Shown one piece after another: positions 1-7,709 of a stretch of DNA of 64,000 nucleotides. Under the pieces are notes generated by a model that saw only the letters and a program-made list of their open reading frames with translations, was not told the origin of the DNA and searched no databases. Source of the stretch: Bdellovibrio sp. BCCA (GTDB taxonomy: Bacteria; Bdellovibrionota; Bdellovibrionia; Bdellovibrionales; Bdellovibrionaceae). The stretch spans positions 682,001 to 746,000 of the forward strand of contig NZ_JBBNAC010000001.1 of assembly GCF_037996825.1 (NCBI RefSeq), read 5' to 3'. The translations under genes were made by a program, and so were the position numbers. How positions within the stretch are numbered: the first letter of the stretch is position 1; every line of letters begins with the position of its first letter.

Positions 1-1658
1 CAGGTTCCGCAAGTACGGGTGGAGCAGGGGCCCTTGTTATCGCGGATTTCTCTTCAAGTTCAACGGGACAATTTTCTTTTAGAGGTGATGGAAAACTAGG
101 TGTGGGAACCGTGTCTCCTGCCGCGGCTCTTCATGTTTCAGCGCCCAGTGCTGTTGGAAGAATTTCTGCGAGCGGTCTTAATGAAGATGCGACTTTTCAA
201 ATCAATAATGAAATAGAGAACAGTGGTTTTGCGCTCAAACGTTCCGATGTTACAAATACTTTGCAATTCAACTACGAAGCTCCGATTGGAACAACATCAA
301 AACAGATTCTTTCGATGACGAGCTCAGGCTATGTTGGCATCGGTACAACCGCTCCGACTTCCGCTCTGACGATGATAAACAATGCCGTGTCGGATCTTAA
401 TGATGATTTTAATATCATGACTTATTCGGATACTTACACGCCGTCGATCTTATTGACGAGATACAAAGGAACTTTGGCGGCACCAACAGCTATTACGGCG
501 GGACTTCTTAGCAGTATTCAAACCAGAGGCTATAATGGTTCTACAATTGCCGAGGTCGCAGGTTTGCGTTTTCTTGCCGAGGAAAACTGGACAACGACCG
601 CAACGACGAATAACGGAGCTCTCTCATTCCATACATCTACGAATGGAGCATCGACAGAAAAAATGCGTGTGACGTCTTCTGGCAATGTCGGGATTGGTAT
701 CACGGCACCTCTTGCAACTTTGCATGTGGGAGGAAATATTAAACTTGGCCCCGTGAATCCAGCCAATACGGGAACTTTACCTGGATATGGAAACTATCTT
801 TATTTCCATGGGGGACCTGCACCAGCGACGTCAGACAGTGATGTGACCGATCCGATCTGGATGGCACGTTATAATATTGCAGCTGACCAATCTGAATTAC
901 GTGTGAATTTTACGGATAACAATCAAGCGCAAGACGCATTTTCCGTGGGATACACCAATGCCGGAGTATTTAATTCCATGATGCGTGTTCAAGGTGATGG
1001 CAAAGTAGGAATCGGTGACACCTCTCCAAGTTACAAACTCGACGTCAACGGCGAGGTGGCAGGTCGTAACGGTCTTGGTTATGTTCTTTATATGGGAGGA
1101 GATTCTTCAGGTGATCTTGAAATCGGGACAACCCAGACGTCCAACAATAATTTAGTGTTCTACAATCGGGGCGGTGGTTATGCGATGGACATTATGGCCC
1201 GAAATATCACTTACACGGGTTCTTTGAATCCCTCAGATCGCCGTTTGAAAAAAGATATTCATCCATTGCAAAAATCTTTGGAAAATATTTTGAAAATCGA
1301 AGGTGTTAGCTACTTCTGGAAAGAGCCTCAGAAATATTCCGAAGGTCTTCAGCGCGGAGTGATCGCACAACAAGTGGAAGAAGTTTTTCCGGATTTAGTA
1401 AAAACAGATAAAGCCGGAATGAAAAAAGTGAATTATCTGGGCTTCATTTCGCCGATCATTGAAAGTCTTAAAGAGTTTTATTCGTTGTGGTTCCATGACA
1501 GCCAAAAAATCCATCAGGAACTCGCTGAACAAAAATCTCAAATCGCTATTCTGGAAGAGAAAAACAAAGCTCTTGAAAGACACAATGAGGCTTTGGAAAA
1601 ACGTCTTCAAGCGATTGAAGCGCATCTTCGTCAGCCGACTTCCGTGGGCTCTCATTAA
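1..1658 (+). CDS. Tail-fibre-like surface adhesin with C-terminal S74 autochaperone (5' end off window)
   Basis: The frame is open from the first bases (G-S-A-S-T-G...), so the gene starts left of the window and the in-frame GTG at 102 is not its start. The visible part is a chain of beta-rich Gly/Ser/Thr repeats with recurring 'VGIGTTAP' / 'VGIGITAP' / 'VGIGDTSP' segments typical of fibre shafts. Near the C-terminus lies the intramolecular chaperone of endosialidase tails (peptidase S74), including the S-D-R-R-L-K motif (Ser codon 1233-1235) that carries the Ser/Lys self-cleavage pair in this family, followed by a long coiled coil (D-S-Q-K-I-H to the end). Known biology: the S74 domain trimerises the fibre and then cuts itself off; Bdellovibrio carries many chimeric trimeric fibres used to contact prey. 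Prey adhesion is therefore a reasonable inference. Host range or ligand cannot be read from this part. Confidence 0.85.
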   Translation, partial: GSASTGGAGALVIADFSSSSTGQFSFRGDGKLGVGTVSPAAALHVSAPSAVGRISASGLNEDATFQINNEIENSGFALKRSDVTNTLQFNYEAPIGTTSKQILSMTSSGYVGIGTTAPTSALTMINNAVSDLNDDFNIMTYSDTYTPSILLTRYKGTLAAPTAITAGLLSSIQTRGYNGSTIAEVAGLRFLAEENWTTTATTNNGALSFHTSTNGASTEKMRVTSSGNVGIGITAPLATLHVGGNIKLGPVNPANTGTLPGYGNYLYFHGGPAPATSDSDVTDPIWMARYNIAADQSELRVNFTDNNQAQDAFSVGYTNAGVFNSMMRVQGDGKVGIGDTSPSYKLDVNGEVAGRNGLGYVLYMGGDSSGDLEIGTTQTSNNNLVFYNRGGGYAMDIMARNITYTGSLNPSDRRLKKDIHPLQKSLENILKIEGVSYFWKEPQKYSEGLQRGVIAQQVEEVFPDLVKTDKAGMKKVNYLGFISPIIESLKEFYSLWFHDSQKIHQELAEQKSQIAILEEKNKALERHNEALEKRLQAIEAHLRQPTSVGSH

Positions 1659-1808
1659 GGAAGCCGTATTAAGGGAATTTCGAGGAAGATCCGCAAAATT
1701 CCTTGGTTTTAGTTAGTAAAAATAACAAACAACGCGATCCTAACTTTGATTCTGTGATTTTCTTTATTAAAACCTCTGCATCTTCAATCACATATAAAGA
1801 GGTTTTCG

Positions 1809-2108
1809 ATGAAAAAGCTTATCGTTGCGTTATTAGTTTTATCTGCGGCTCCTGCTTCTTACGCAGGGAAAATGAAAGAAATCTGGTCGATGACGAACGA
1901 AAGCGTTCTAGAAACATTGGGTTTTGATGAAGGCGCTGTCGCGATTGAAAACCATAAATTCGTGCAAGTCGAAGGCGCAGATCTAGCGATCCAAACAACA
2001 GTGCGCGGTTTTTATCGCGTAAACGGCAACGTTCCGACTTATCAGTGCGTGACTGCATTTATAAAAACGAATGATTTTTACGACGTAGTTAAAACAGAGT
2101 GCAAATAA
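1809..2108 (+). CDS. Small secreted protein of unknown function
   Basis: 99 residues with a clear Sec signal peptide (M-K-K, hydrophobic core, A-S-Y-A cleavage site near residue 19). The mature part is about 80 residues and includes a stretch 'TVRGFYRVNG' and two cysteines near the end (Y-Q-C-V and E-C-K), which could form a disulphide in the periplasm. An AGAGG ribosome-binding site precedes the ATG by 6-7 bases. It is monocistronic: a strong hairpin terminator follows within 25 bases. I do not recognise the family. Confidence 0.75.
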   Translation: MKKLIVALLVLSAAPASYAGKMKEIWSMTNESVLETLGFDEGAVAIENHKFVQVEGADLAIQTTVRGFYRVNGNVPTYQCVTAFIKTNDFYDVVKTECK

Positions 2109-2130
2109 ATCTAAATTCGAGAAATAAAAA

Positions 2131-2158
2131 AGGGGCTTAAAAGCCCCTTCGTTTTTTT
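2131..2158. terminator. Bidirectional rho-independent terminator
   Basis: Eight-base-pair stem AGGGGCTT / AAGCCCCT (2131-2148) followed by seven T on the plus strand and preceded by an A-rich run that serves as the T-tract on the minus strand. It sits between the convergent ends of the small secreted protein gene (plus) and the IHF/HU gene (minus), and overlaps the last codon of the latter. Confidence 0.85.
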
Positions 2159-2450
2159 AGCCTTTTTTCTCTGGCCCGTTGTTGATGTCTTCTTTCAGTT
2201 CTTTTCCGACTTTGAAGAATGGAAGTTTTTTCTCGTCGACGTTGATGATTTCACCTGTGCGAGGATTGCGTCCTTTATAAGCACCATACTGACGATTTAC
2301 AAATGAGCCGAAACCACGGATCTCAATACGGTCATCGCGCATCAATGCTTCCACCATAGAATCAAAAATAGTGTTCACAACGGTTTCAGCTTTTACGCGT
2401 GTGATGCCCGCTTTTTCAGAGATTAAATTAATCAAATCCGCTTTTGTCAT
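2157..2450 (-). CDS. ihfB: Integration host factor beta / HU-family DNA-binding protein
   Basis: A 97-residue nucleoid protein that binds and bends DNA as a dimer. The body matches the IHF/HU fold: N-terminal helices (M-T-K-A-D-L-I), the 'RIEIRGFGSF' strand that is characteristic of IHF beta, the DNA-inserting arm with 'GRNPRTGE' (intercalating Pro), and the closing 'FFKVGKELK'. I place the start at the ATG at 2450 because a GAGGA ribosome-binding site lies eight bases upstream of it; a TTG at 2465 would add five residues and has no such site. Transcribed alone and convergent with the gene to its left. The subunit name (beta rather than HU) rests on motif similarity; its partner subunit is not in the window. 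Confidence 0.9.
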   Translation of the reverse strand: MTKADLINLISEKAGITRVKAETVVNTIFDSMVEALMRDDRIEIRGFGSFVNRQYGAYKGRNPRTGEIINVDEKKLPFFKVGKELKEDINNGPEKKG

Positions 2451-2503
2451 TTCGGCAGTCCTCAAATCAAGAACATAAGCTTAAAGTATTGATAACACTC
2501 CCG

Positions 2504-2509
2504 ATTATA
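2504..2509 (-). promoter_or_regulatory. -10 element of the ihfB promoter
   Basis: Perfect TATAAT on the minus strand, giving a transcript that would begin near 2497 and leave a leader of about 47 bases before the ATG at 2450. The expected -35 position (around 2527-2532) is occupied by the arm of a hairpin and matches the consensus poorly, so the promoter may need an activator or a different sigma factor. Confidence 0.45.
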
Positions 2510-2512
2510 CAG

Positions 2513-2538
2513 AAGTGCGGTGGTCTGACCACCACTTT
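2513..2538 (-). terminator. Hairpin downstream of the glycosyltransferase operon
   Basis: Imperfect stem AAGTGCGGTGGT / ACCACCACTT with a small bulge, just beyond the stop codon of the minus-strand operon that ends at 2552. There is no T-run after it, so it would be a weak intrinsic terminator or an mRNA 3'-end stabiliser. It also overlaps the -35 region of ihfB. Confidence 0.4.
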
Positions 2539-2551
2539 TCAATAGTTTAAC

Positions 2552-3811
2552 TCAATGCTTCTTATACAAACCTGTGTTCAGAAGGATTTTACGGTAGGCA
2601 TCAAGAGTCGCCTGGACCATTTTAGGCGTGTCAAAGAGATCGACCACTTTTTGGCGTGCCCGATCGCCGATCTCCTCAGCAGGCATGGTTCCTGAGAAAA
2701 TTTCGACCAAAAGATTACTCATCGAGTCCACATCGGCAGGTCTCAGTAAAAACCCATCGCGACCGTCTTCAATAATATTAGCAATTGGGGACACTTCCGA
2801 TCCTAAAACAACCTTCTTTTGTGCCATAGCTTCCAAAGTAGAAGGTTCAAAACCCGTGCTTCTCGAACCCATGTTCACGAAGACATCACCAAGAACGATA
2901 TAATCCTCAATCTCGGTGGAGGGAACGGCTCCGGTCATTACCACGCGATTTCCCAAAGCCAGATTCAGAACTTGAAATTCGATGTCTTTAAACTTCGGAC
3001 CATTTCCGACAACGATCAAATAACTATTCGGTTTTTTGATCGCGACTTTTTCAAAAGCCCGCAGCAAAGGCATGATCTCTTGAACTTCCGTCATGTCCGT
3101 GATCGTCACAGCGACATGGGCATTCTCTGGAATGCTCAATTTTTTACGAAGCTCTAATGACTTTTCTTTGGGGGTTAAATCACCAAGTTCAATTCCGTAA
3201 GGCACAGTGTAAGTGTGATAATCCGGGTAGAGATAATATCTTTCAAGAATGATTCTTTGCTGAGGATTCGTAACGAAAATTCCATCCGCTGTTGAAAGCA
3301 GCTGACGATCGCCACCATAGTAAGTCGTCAAAAACTTATAAGTAGTTGCAAGAGCCGTCGTGAGCATACTTCCCAAAGTGTCTTGCTTCATCGCGAGAAT
3401 CGCAAAAAGTTGCGACATTTGAGTGGCTTCAACGTCATAGGCCATCGCGACTTTCAAATCATCTTTGCGACTGCCAATGCGGTAGCCCGATTTGTCGATA
3501 CTATGAACAAGATGAAACGGATCTTCTTTATGAAGCTGGGCAAAACGTTGGCGCACAGCCATTTGAAAATTCATGTGAGCCAGGTTTTTTGCGCCTTCAT
3601 GCAGATAAAAAACTCTCACACCGTCACGAATAACTTCAGGTTTTTTTAACGGAGAAGTCGCTGCCAAAACCGTGACCTTATGTCCCTCTTTGGCAAGCCC
3701 GCGAGCGATCGGCCACAAAAATCCATGATCTGTCGCGCGACTTAAAATCGGAAAGCGATGCGAAGTCAGACAGATGTTTAAAGTGTCAGGAAGACGGGAT
3801 CTTTTGGCCAT
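2552..3811 (-). CDS. Glycosyltransferase, GT-B fold (GT4-like)
   Basis: 419 residues. The N-terminal Rossmann half begins 'LNICLTSHRFPILSRA' and contains 'GLAKEGHKVTVLAAT', typical of GT4 enzymes. The C-terminal half carries the nucleotide-sugar binding E-x7-E region around residues 318-330 (G-F-E-P-S-T-L-E-A-M-A) and the usual 'NIIEDGRDGFLL' after it. Such enzymes move a sugar from a nucleotide donor to a lipid or glycan acceptor at the cytoplasmic face of the membrane. Last gene of a five-gene minus-strand operon, four bases after the preceding gene, which has a similar fold; the pair probably acts in surface polysaccharide or LPS assembly. Donor and acceptor are not predictable here. Confidence 0.85.
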   Translation of the reverse strand: MAKRSRLPDTLNICLTSHRFPILSRATDHGFLWPIARGLAKEGHKVTVLAATSPLKKPEVIRDGVRVFYLHEGAKNLAHMNFQMAVRQRFAQLHKEDPFHLVHSIDKSGYRIGSRKDDLKVAMAYDVEATQMSQLFAILAMKQDTLGSMLTTALATTYKFLTTYYGGDRQLLSTADGIFVTNPQQRIILERYYLYPDYHTYTVPYGIELGDLTPKEKSLELRKKLSIPENAHVAVTITDMTEVQEIMPLLRAFEKVAIKKPNSYLIVVGNGPKFKDIEFQVLNLALGNRVVMTGAVPSTEIEDYIVLGDVFVNMGSRSTGFEPSTLEAMAQKKVVLGSEVSPIANIIEDGRDGFLLRPADVDSMSNLLVEIFSGTMPAEEIGDRARQKVVDLFDTPKMVQATLDAYRKILLNTGLYKKH

Positions 3812-3815
3812 GAAT

Positions 3816-4934
3816 CTATCTTAGATGATTCAAAGCCTTGTTGTACAGACGATTGAGTTCATTCAAAGACGAATCGATCAAATGACGGTCTTGAGCCAGT
3901 TGCTCAGATAAAGATTCAGGAAGTTTAAGGTGAGGCTTGGCCAAAAGTTTAACCAAGTCTTTTTGCAAATGGTGGTGGTTGAGAACCCAGCAATTCACCG
4001 TGTTTTTCCAAAGATCCGAATGCACACTCGTTTGTTTCGAATCCAAGATCAAAACAGCATGGCACTGAATGGCGCGCATATAGTATTCAGTCATCTCCAC
4101 CGGGCTTAAATTTTGGCCCGCAAGCATGAAAGCAGTACTTTTCTCTAGGAGGACTTTGCTTAAATGCGACGGCAAATCGCCAGTCACAGTCCAGTGATGA
4201 CCGCATTGGAACTCTTCCATCCAGGCGGCAAATCTTTTACGGTCTCGCAAAGACCAGTGAGAGTAGGATCCCCACAAAACCACTTTATACTTTTGCGCCA
4301 TTGTACGAATGCGGATAAAGCTGTCAGATTCCGGATTGAATTTATTTTCTCTAAACGGAATGACGACGTAAGGCCCCTCAATCAAAAGATTTATGAGCTG
4401 ATCTTCTTCCTGGTCGCTATACACGCTGACTTTTTTGTTTTCATTTTTAAGGTCCAAAACCGGCGGCAAAATCCCGCGACCTTGGCGAGTGGATCTGACA
4501 TCCAAACCACGAAGCTGTCCTAAAGCTTCCACTGTAGGACAAGTGATGATGTCACTTTCTTCAATCAAATAACGGACAGGGTTACGACGAGTCAGTCCAT
4601 GGCGAATATCTAAAAGAGATGTCGTTAGAACACACGTTGGATGCGATTTCGCAAAAGTCGAAAGAATCATTTGCGCGGCATTCATTCTGTCTTCGTCTAA
4701 AACCAGATGCAGAATTTGCGGTTGCAGACCAAAAAGGCCGGGAATAATGCGAAGACCTTCAAGAAGGCTCCAGCGTTTGAAATATCCCATGAATTCAATG
4801 CCATTTGTATCGTGTTCGGGATTTTCGCCGTGACTGGTAAGGAGAACCACTTCGTGCTGCTGGGATTTAAGAGCTTGCGCCAGCTGCCACGAGGTTGCGT
4901 TCACATGTTTACTCACCAGAATTATTTTCGCCAT
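3816..4934 (-). CDS. Glycosyltransferase-like protein (GT-B N-terminal fold)
   Basis: 372 residues. It opens with a GT-B style first strand and loop, 'AKIILVSKHVNATSWQLAQA', followed by 'QQHEVVLLTSHG', and later 'QPQILHLVLDEDRM', as in GT4 donor proteins. I do not find the E-x7-E motif in its C-terminal half, so it may be a divergent transferase or a non-catalytic partner of the glycosyltransferase gene that follows only four bases downstream. Its start overlaps the end of the nudix gene by 13 bases, which implies translational coupling. No signal peptide or membrane span is visible. Confidence 0.65.
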   Translation of the reverse strand: MAKIILVSKHVNATSWQLAQALKSQQHEVVLLTSHGENPEHDTNGIEFMGYFKRWSLLEGLRIIPGLFGLQPQILHLVLDEDRMNAAQMILSTFAKSHPTCVLTTSLLDIRHGLTRRNPVRYLIEESDIITCPTVEALGQLRGLDVRSTRQGRGILPPVLDLKNENKKVSVYSDQEEDQLINLLIEGPYVVIPFRENKFNPESDSFIRIRTMAQKYKVVLWGSYSHWSLRDRKRFAAWMEEFQCGHHWTVTGDLPSHLSKVLLEKSTAFMLAGQNLSPVEMTEYYMRAIQCHAVLILDSKQTSVHSDLWKNTVNCWVLNHHHLQKDLVKLLAKPHLKLPESLSEQLAQDRHLIDSSLNELNRLYNKALNHLR

Positions 4935-5383
4935 TCAAGTCCTAAGGCTTTATAAATCTTATGAAGGATTTTGCGATTGGCCTCAGGGATGTTTCGGTGC
5001 TTCAACTCTTCTGGATGAATCCACTCAAGCATCATGTGGTGCTTGGCCCGAGGCTCGCCCTTCCAGTATAGGATTTCATAAAATAATATGAGGATCCCTA
5101 CATCTCCGTAAGAATGTGTACAAGCAAGTTTGAGTTCGCCCACTTCGGCTTCAATGCCCAATTCTTCATTGAGCTCACGCGCCAAAGCTTCCTCGGGAGT
5201 TTCACCTGTCTCAATTTTGCCACCAGGAAATTCCCATTGGCCTGCAAGAGAGTTGTTTTCGGGGCGTTGACCGACCAAGATTTTACCATCTTTACGCAAA
5301 AAGCCAGCGACCACAGGAATCCAATGTCCTTTGCGGATTTTAGATTTTTTAGGTTTTGTCGCTACTGCGCTATCGTCCGTCAT
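4922..5383 (-). CDS. Nudix hydrolase, MutT-like
   Basis: 153 residues. The nudix box G-x5-E-x7-R-E-x2-E-E-x-G is complete at about residues 50-75 (G-G-K-I-E-T-G-E ... A-R-E-L-N-E-E-L-G-I). 'PVVAGFLRKDGKILVGQRPENNSLAGQWEFPGG' is split across the window in the order expected for MutT-type enzymes, which hydrolyse 8-oxo-dGTP and related oxidised nucleotides with Mg2+. Start chosen at the ATG at 5383, preceded by AGAAGG; an upstream in-frame extension to 5485 lies inside pyrD and is unlikely to be used. Overlaps pyrD by 14 bases and the downstream gene by 13, so it is part of the gdhA-pyrD operon. A short basic linker (K-P-K-K-S-K-I-R-K) precedes the domain. Confidence 0.88.
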   Translation of the reverse strand: MTDDSAVATKPKKSKIRKGHWIPVVAGFLRKDGKILVGQRPENNSLAGQWEFPGGKIETGETPEEALARELNEELGIEAEVGELKLACTHSYGDVGILILFYEILYWKGEPRAKHHMMLEWIHPEELKHRNIPEANRKILHKIYKALGLEWRK

Positions 5384-6353
5384 TATACCTTCTTGCCACG
5401 TCATGGAAAAAACTAGGTCCGTGGAACACAAGTGCAGAATAAATTTGAACAAGATCTGCGCCCATTTGCAATCTTTCAAAGACATCTTCTGGAGTTAGTA
5501 CGCCACCAACGCTGACCAAAAGCAGACCCTCGCGTTTTTTGCCTAAGCTTTCGACAGCAACTTTTAATGCGCGCTGCGAAAGTTCCTTTAAAGGTGCTCC
5601 AGAGAGTCCTCCCTCGGAAGGAAAATGGCAACCCGGAGGACGAGACAATGTTGTGTTTGTTAGCACGAAGCCATCAACACCCAACTCTTGGCAGTGTAAA
5701 ACTGTTTCTGCCAAAGCCTCATCTCCCATATCTGGAGAGAGTTTCACAAGAACAGGCGTCGGTTCAAAGTGAGAAACACGGTCCACAATCGGACCAATCA
5801 AATCACGCAGATTCTCTTTGTTCTGAAGATCTCTGAGGCCTTTTGTATTCGGACTTGAGATATTCACAACAAAGGCATCGGCAAACGGACGGAATTTATC
5901 CACGAGTGTAAGATAATCCTGAACCGCTTGATTGTTGGGAGTGTAGCGATTCTTTCCAATGTTAACGAAAATGGGAGTGCGATAGTTGGGAGCATAGAAC
6001 GCAAGGTTATAGAAAGTTTCATCTGCGCCATGACTTGGAAATCCCATCTTATTCCACATCGCCTGAAGTTTCAGATCACGGTCCATGATCTTTCCAGGAT
6101 TTGGAGCTTGTGGAAGGGGAGTCACAGTTCCGACTTCAACAAAGCCACAACCCAAAGCCCACCAGTCTTTTAAATTTTCAGCGTTTTTATCAACTCCACC
6201 GGCAATTCCCAGGGGATTCGCAAAATACAGATCGCGCCAGGTAAAACTTTTCCAATGCGGAGTTTTTCTGCCGTGAACAAGAGAGTAGATCGGTAAGGCC
6301 AGTGAGCTCAGGTCGTGAGCCCACTGGGGTGGTAAAACTAACCAAGGACGCAT
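5370..6353 (-). CDS. pyrD: Dihydroorotate dehydrogenase, class 2 (quinone)
   Basis: 327 residues. Catalyses the oxidation of dihydroorotate to orotate in pyrimidine synthesis, passing electrons through FMN to membrane quinone. Class 2 hallmarks are visible: 'FANPLGIAGGVDKNAE', 'GCGFVEVGTVTPLPQ-PNP', the active-site 'NISSPNTKGLR' around residue 165-175 with catalytic Ser, 'LTNTT', and the C-terminal FMN-phosphate loops 'SVGGV' and 'GADLVQIYSALV'. The N-terminal hydrophobic helix that docks class 2 enzymes on the membrane is present but short. Its ATG shares a base with the TAA of gdhA (TAATG), which indicates translational coupling. Confidence 0.95.
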   Translation of the reverse strand: MRPWLVLPPQWAHDLSSLALPIYSLVHGRKTPHWKSFTWRDLYFANPLGIAGGVDKNAENLKDWWALGCGFVEVGTVTPLPQAPNPGKIMDRDLKLQAMWNKMGFPSHGADETFYNLAFYAPNYRTPIFVNIGKNRYTPNNQAVQDYLTLVDKFRPFADAFVVNISSPNTKGLRDLQNKENLRDLIGPIVDRVSHFEPTPVLVKLSPDMGDEALAETVLHCQELGVDGFVLTNTTLSRPPGCHFPSEGGLSGAPLKELSQRALKVAVESLGKKREGLLLVSVGGVLTPEDVFERLQMGADLVQIYSALVFHGPSFFHDVARRYNDGR

Positions 6354-7627
6354 TATCTTGGATACAATCCTCTGAGAAGCATTGCTTTCTCAAGACGTTG
6401 AACAGAAACAGCCATCGCAGCAGATCTCATGTCGACGTTTTTCTCTTTAGAAAGAGCGTAACCTTTATCGAATGCTTTTGTGATAATACCTTTAAGACGG
6501 TTGTTCACTTCATCTTCGTCCCAGAAGAACGATGTGATGTCTTGAACCCATTCAAAGTAAGACACGATCACGCCGCCGCCATTCGCAATAACGTCTGGAG
6601 CGATGAACACACCGCGCTTCGAAAGAATTTTTGTCGCTGCATTTGTCACAGGACCGTTCGCACCTTCAACGATGATTTTTGCTTGGATCTTTTCAGCATT
6701 GTGCGTGTCGATTTGATTCTCAAGCGCGCAAGGGAAAAGAGCGTCACATTTTACTTCAAGCAGGTCTTCATTGCTGATTGGAGTTGCTTTTGGATAACCC
6801 TTCAAGAATTTGTGAGCTTTCACGTATTCCATCACTTCAGGGATATCAAGTCCGTCACCGTTGAAGATACCGCCAGAGACGTCAGACACTGCAACGATGC
6901 GAGCGCCACGCTCGTGAGCGAATTTCGCTGCGAAAGAACCTACGTTACCGAAACCTTGAATCGCGATGGATGAACCTTTCATGCTCATCTTGCAAACTTC
7001 AAAAGCTTTTTCAGCTACGTAAACAACGCCCAAACCTGTTGCGTGGTTACGGCCCAAAGAGCCACCGATCTCAACCGGTTTACCAGTCACAACACCCGGT
7101 TGTGCATAGCCACCTTGCTCTTGAGAGTAAGTGTCCATGAACCAAGCCATTGTTTGTGGATCTGTGCCCACGTCTGGAGCTGGGATGTCTTTAGTTGGTC
7201 CTACGAAAGGAGCAATTTCAGAAGCATAACGACGAGTCAGATTTTGTTTTTCAGTGCGAGAAAGTTTTGTGGGATCAACAGTGATACCACCTTTTGCGCC
7301 ACCCAAAGGAAGACCGAGAACAGAGTTTTTGAAAGTCATCAAAGCCGCAAGGCCGACAACTTCAGAAAGGTCTACGTTTTGGTGATAACGGATACCGCCC
7401 TTGTAAGGGCCGAGAGTTGGAGAGTACTGAACGCGATAGCCAGTGAAAACTTTTACGCTGTAGTCGTCCATACGAACAGGGACAGATACAGTGATCGCGC
7501 GACGAGGTCTTTTTAGACGCTCAAGTACGTTAGGGTCACAGTTGATAATCTTTGCCGCTTCTTCGAGAGTTTGAATAGCGTTTCTGAACAGAGGCCCGTC
7601 ATACAAGGGCTCAATCTTGTGTTCCAT
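6353..7627 (-). CDS. gdhA: Glutamate dehydrogenase (Glu/Leu/Phe/Val family)
   Basis: 424 residues. Interconverts glutamate and 2-oxoglutarate plus ammonia with NAD(P). The family signature around the catalytic lysine, 'LPLGGAKGGI', is at about residues 106-116; the dinucleotide fold 'IQGFGNVGSFAAKFAHE' is near residue 218; 'YFEWVQD' near the C-terminus is typical of hexameric GDH-II enzymes. Start set at the ATG at 7627, nine bases after an AAGGAGA site; the in-frame extension to 7729 reads through the promoter region. First gene of the operon gdhA-pyrD-nudix-GT-GT. A predator that lives on amino acids released from prey would use it mainly in the deaminating direction (inference). Confidence 0.95.
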   Translation of the reverse strand: MEHKIEPLYDGPLFRNAIQTLEEAAKIINCDPNVLERLKRPRRAITVSVPVRMDDYSVKVFTGYRVQYSPTLGPYKGGIRYHQNVDLSEVVGLAALMTFKNSVLGLPLGGAKGGITVDPTKLSRTEKQNLTRRYASEIAPFVGPTKDIPAPDVGTDPQTMAWFMDTYSQEQGGYAQPGVVTGKPVEIGGSLGRNHATGLGVVYVAEKAFEVCKMSMKGSSIAIQGFGNVGSFAAKFAHERGARIVAVSDVSGGIFNGDGLDIPEVMEYVKAHKFLKGYPKATPISNEDLLEVKCDALFPCALENQIDTHNAEKIQAKIIVEGANGPVTNAATKILSKRGVFIAPDVIANGGGVIVSYFEWVQDITSFFWDEDEVNNRLKGIITKAFDKGYALSKEKNVDMRSAAMAVSVQRLEKAMLLRGLYPR

Positions 7628-7709
7628 GATATGTGTCTCCTTAAAAATACACTGTGCAAGTCTATTGAAGTAAATACTCAATGTCACTCTGGAAAAAGGT
7701 GATGACTCA

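Noticed and set aside
1703-2058. Overlapping reading frames around the small secreted protein gene
   Set aside because: They lack ribosome-binding sites and recognisable domains; the 1809 frame has signal peptide and a good site.
6302-6973. 223-codon frame antisense to gdhA
   Set aside because: Shadow of a strongly conserved gene, no start site, no domain.
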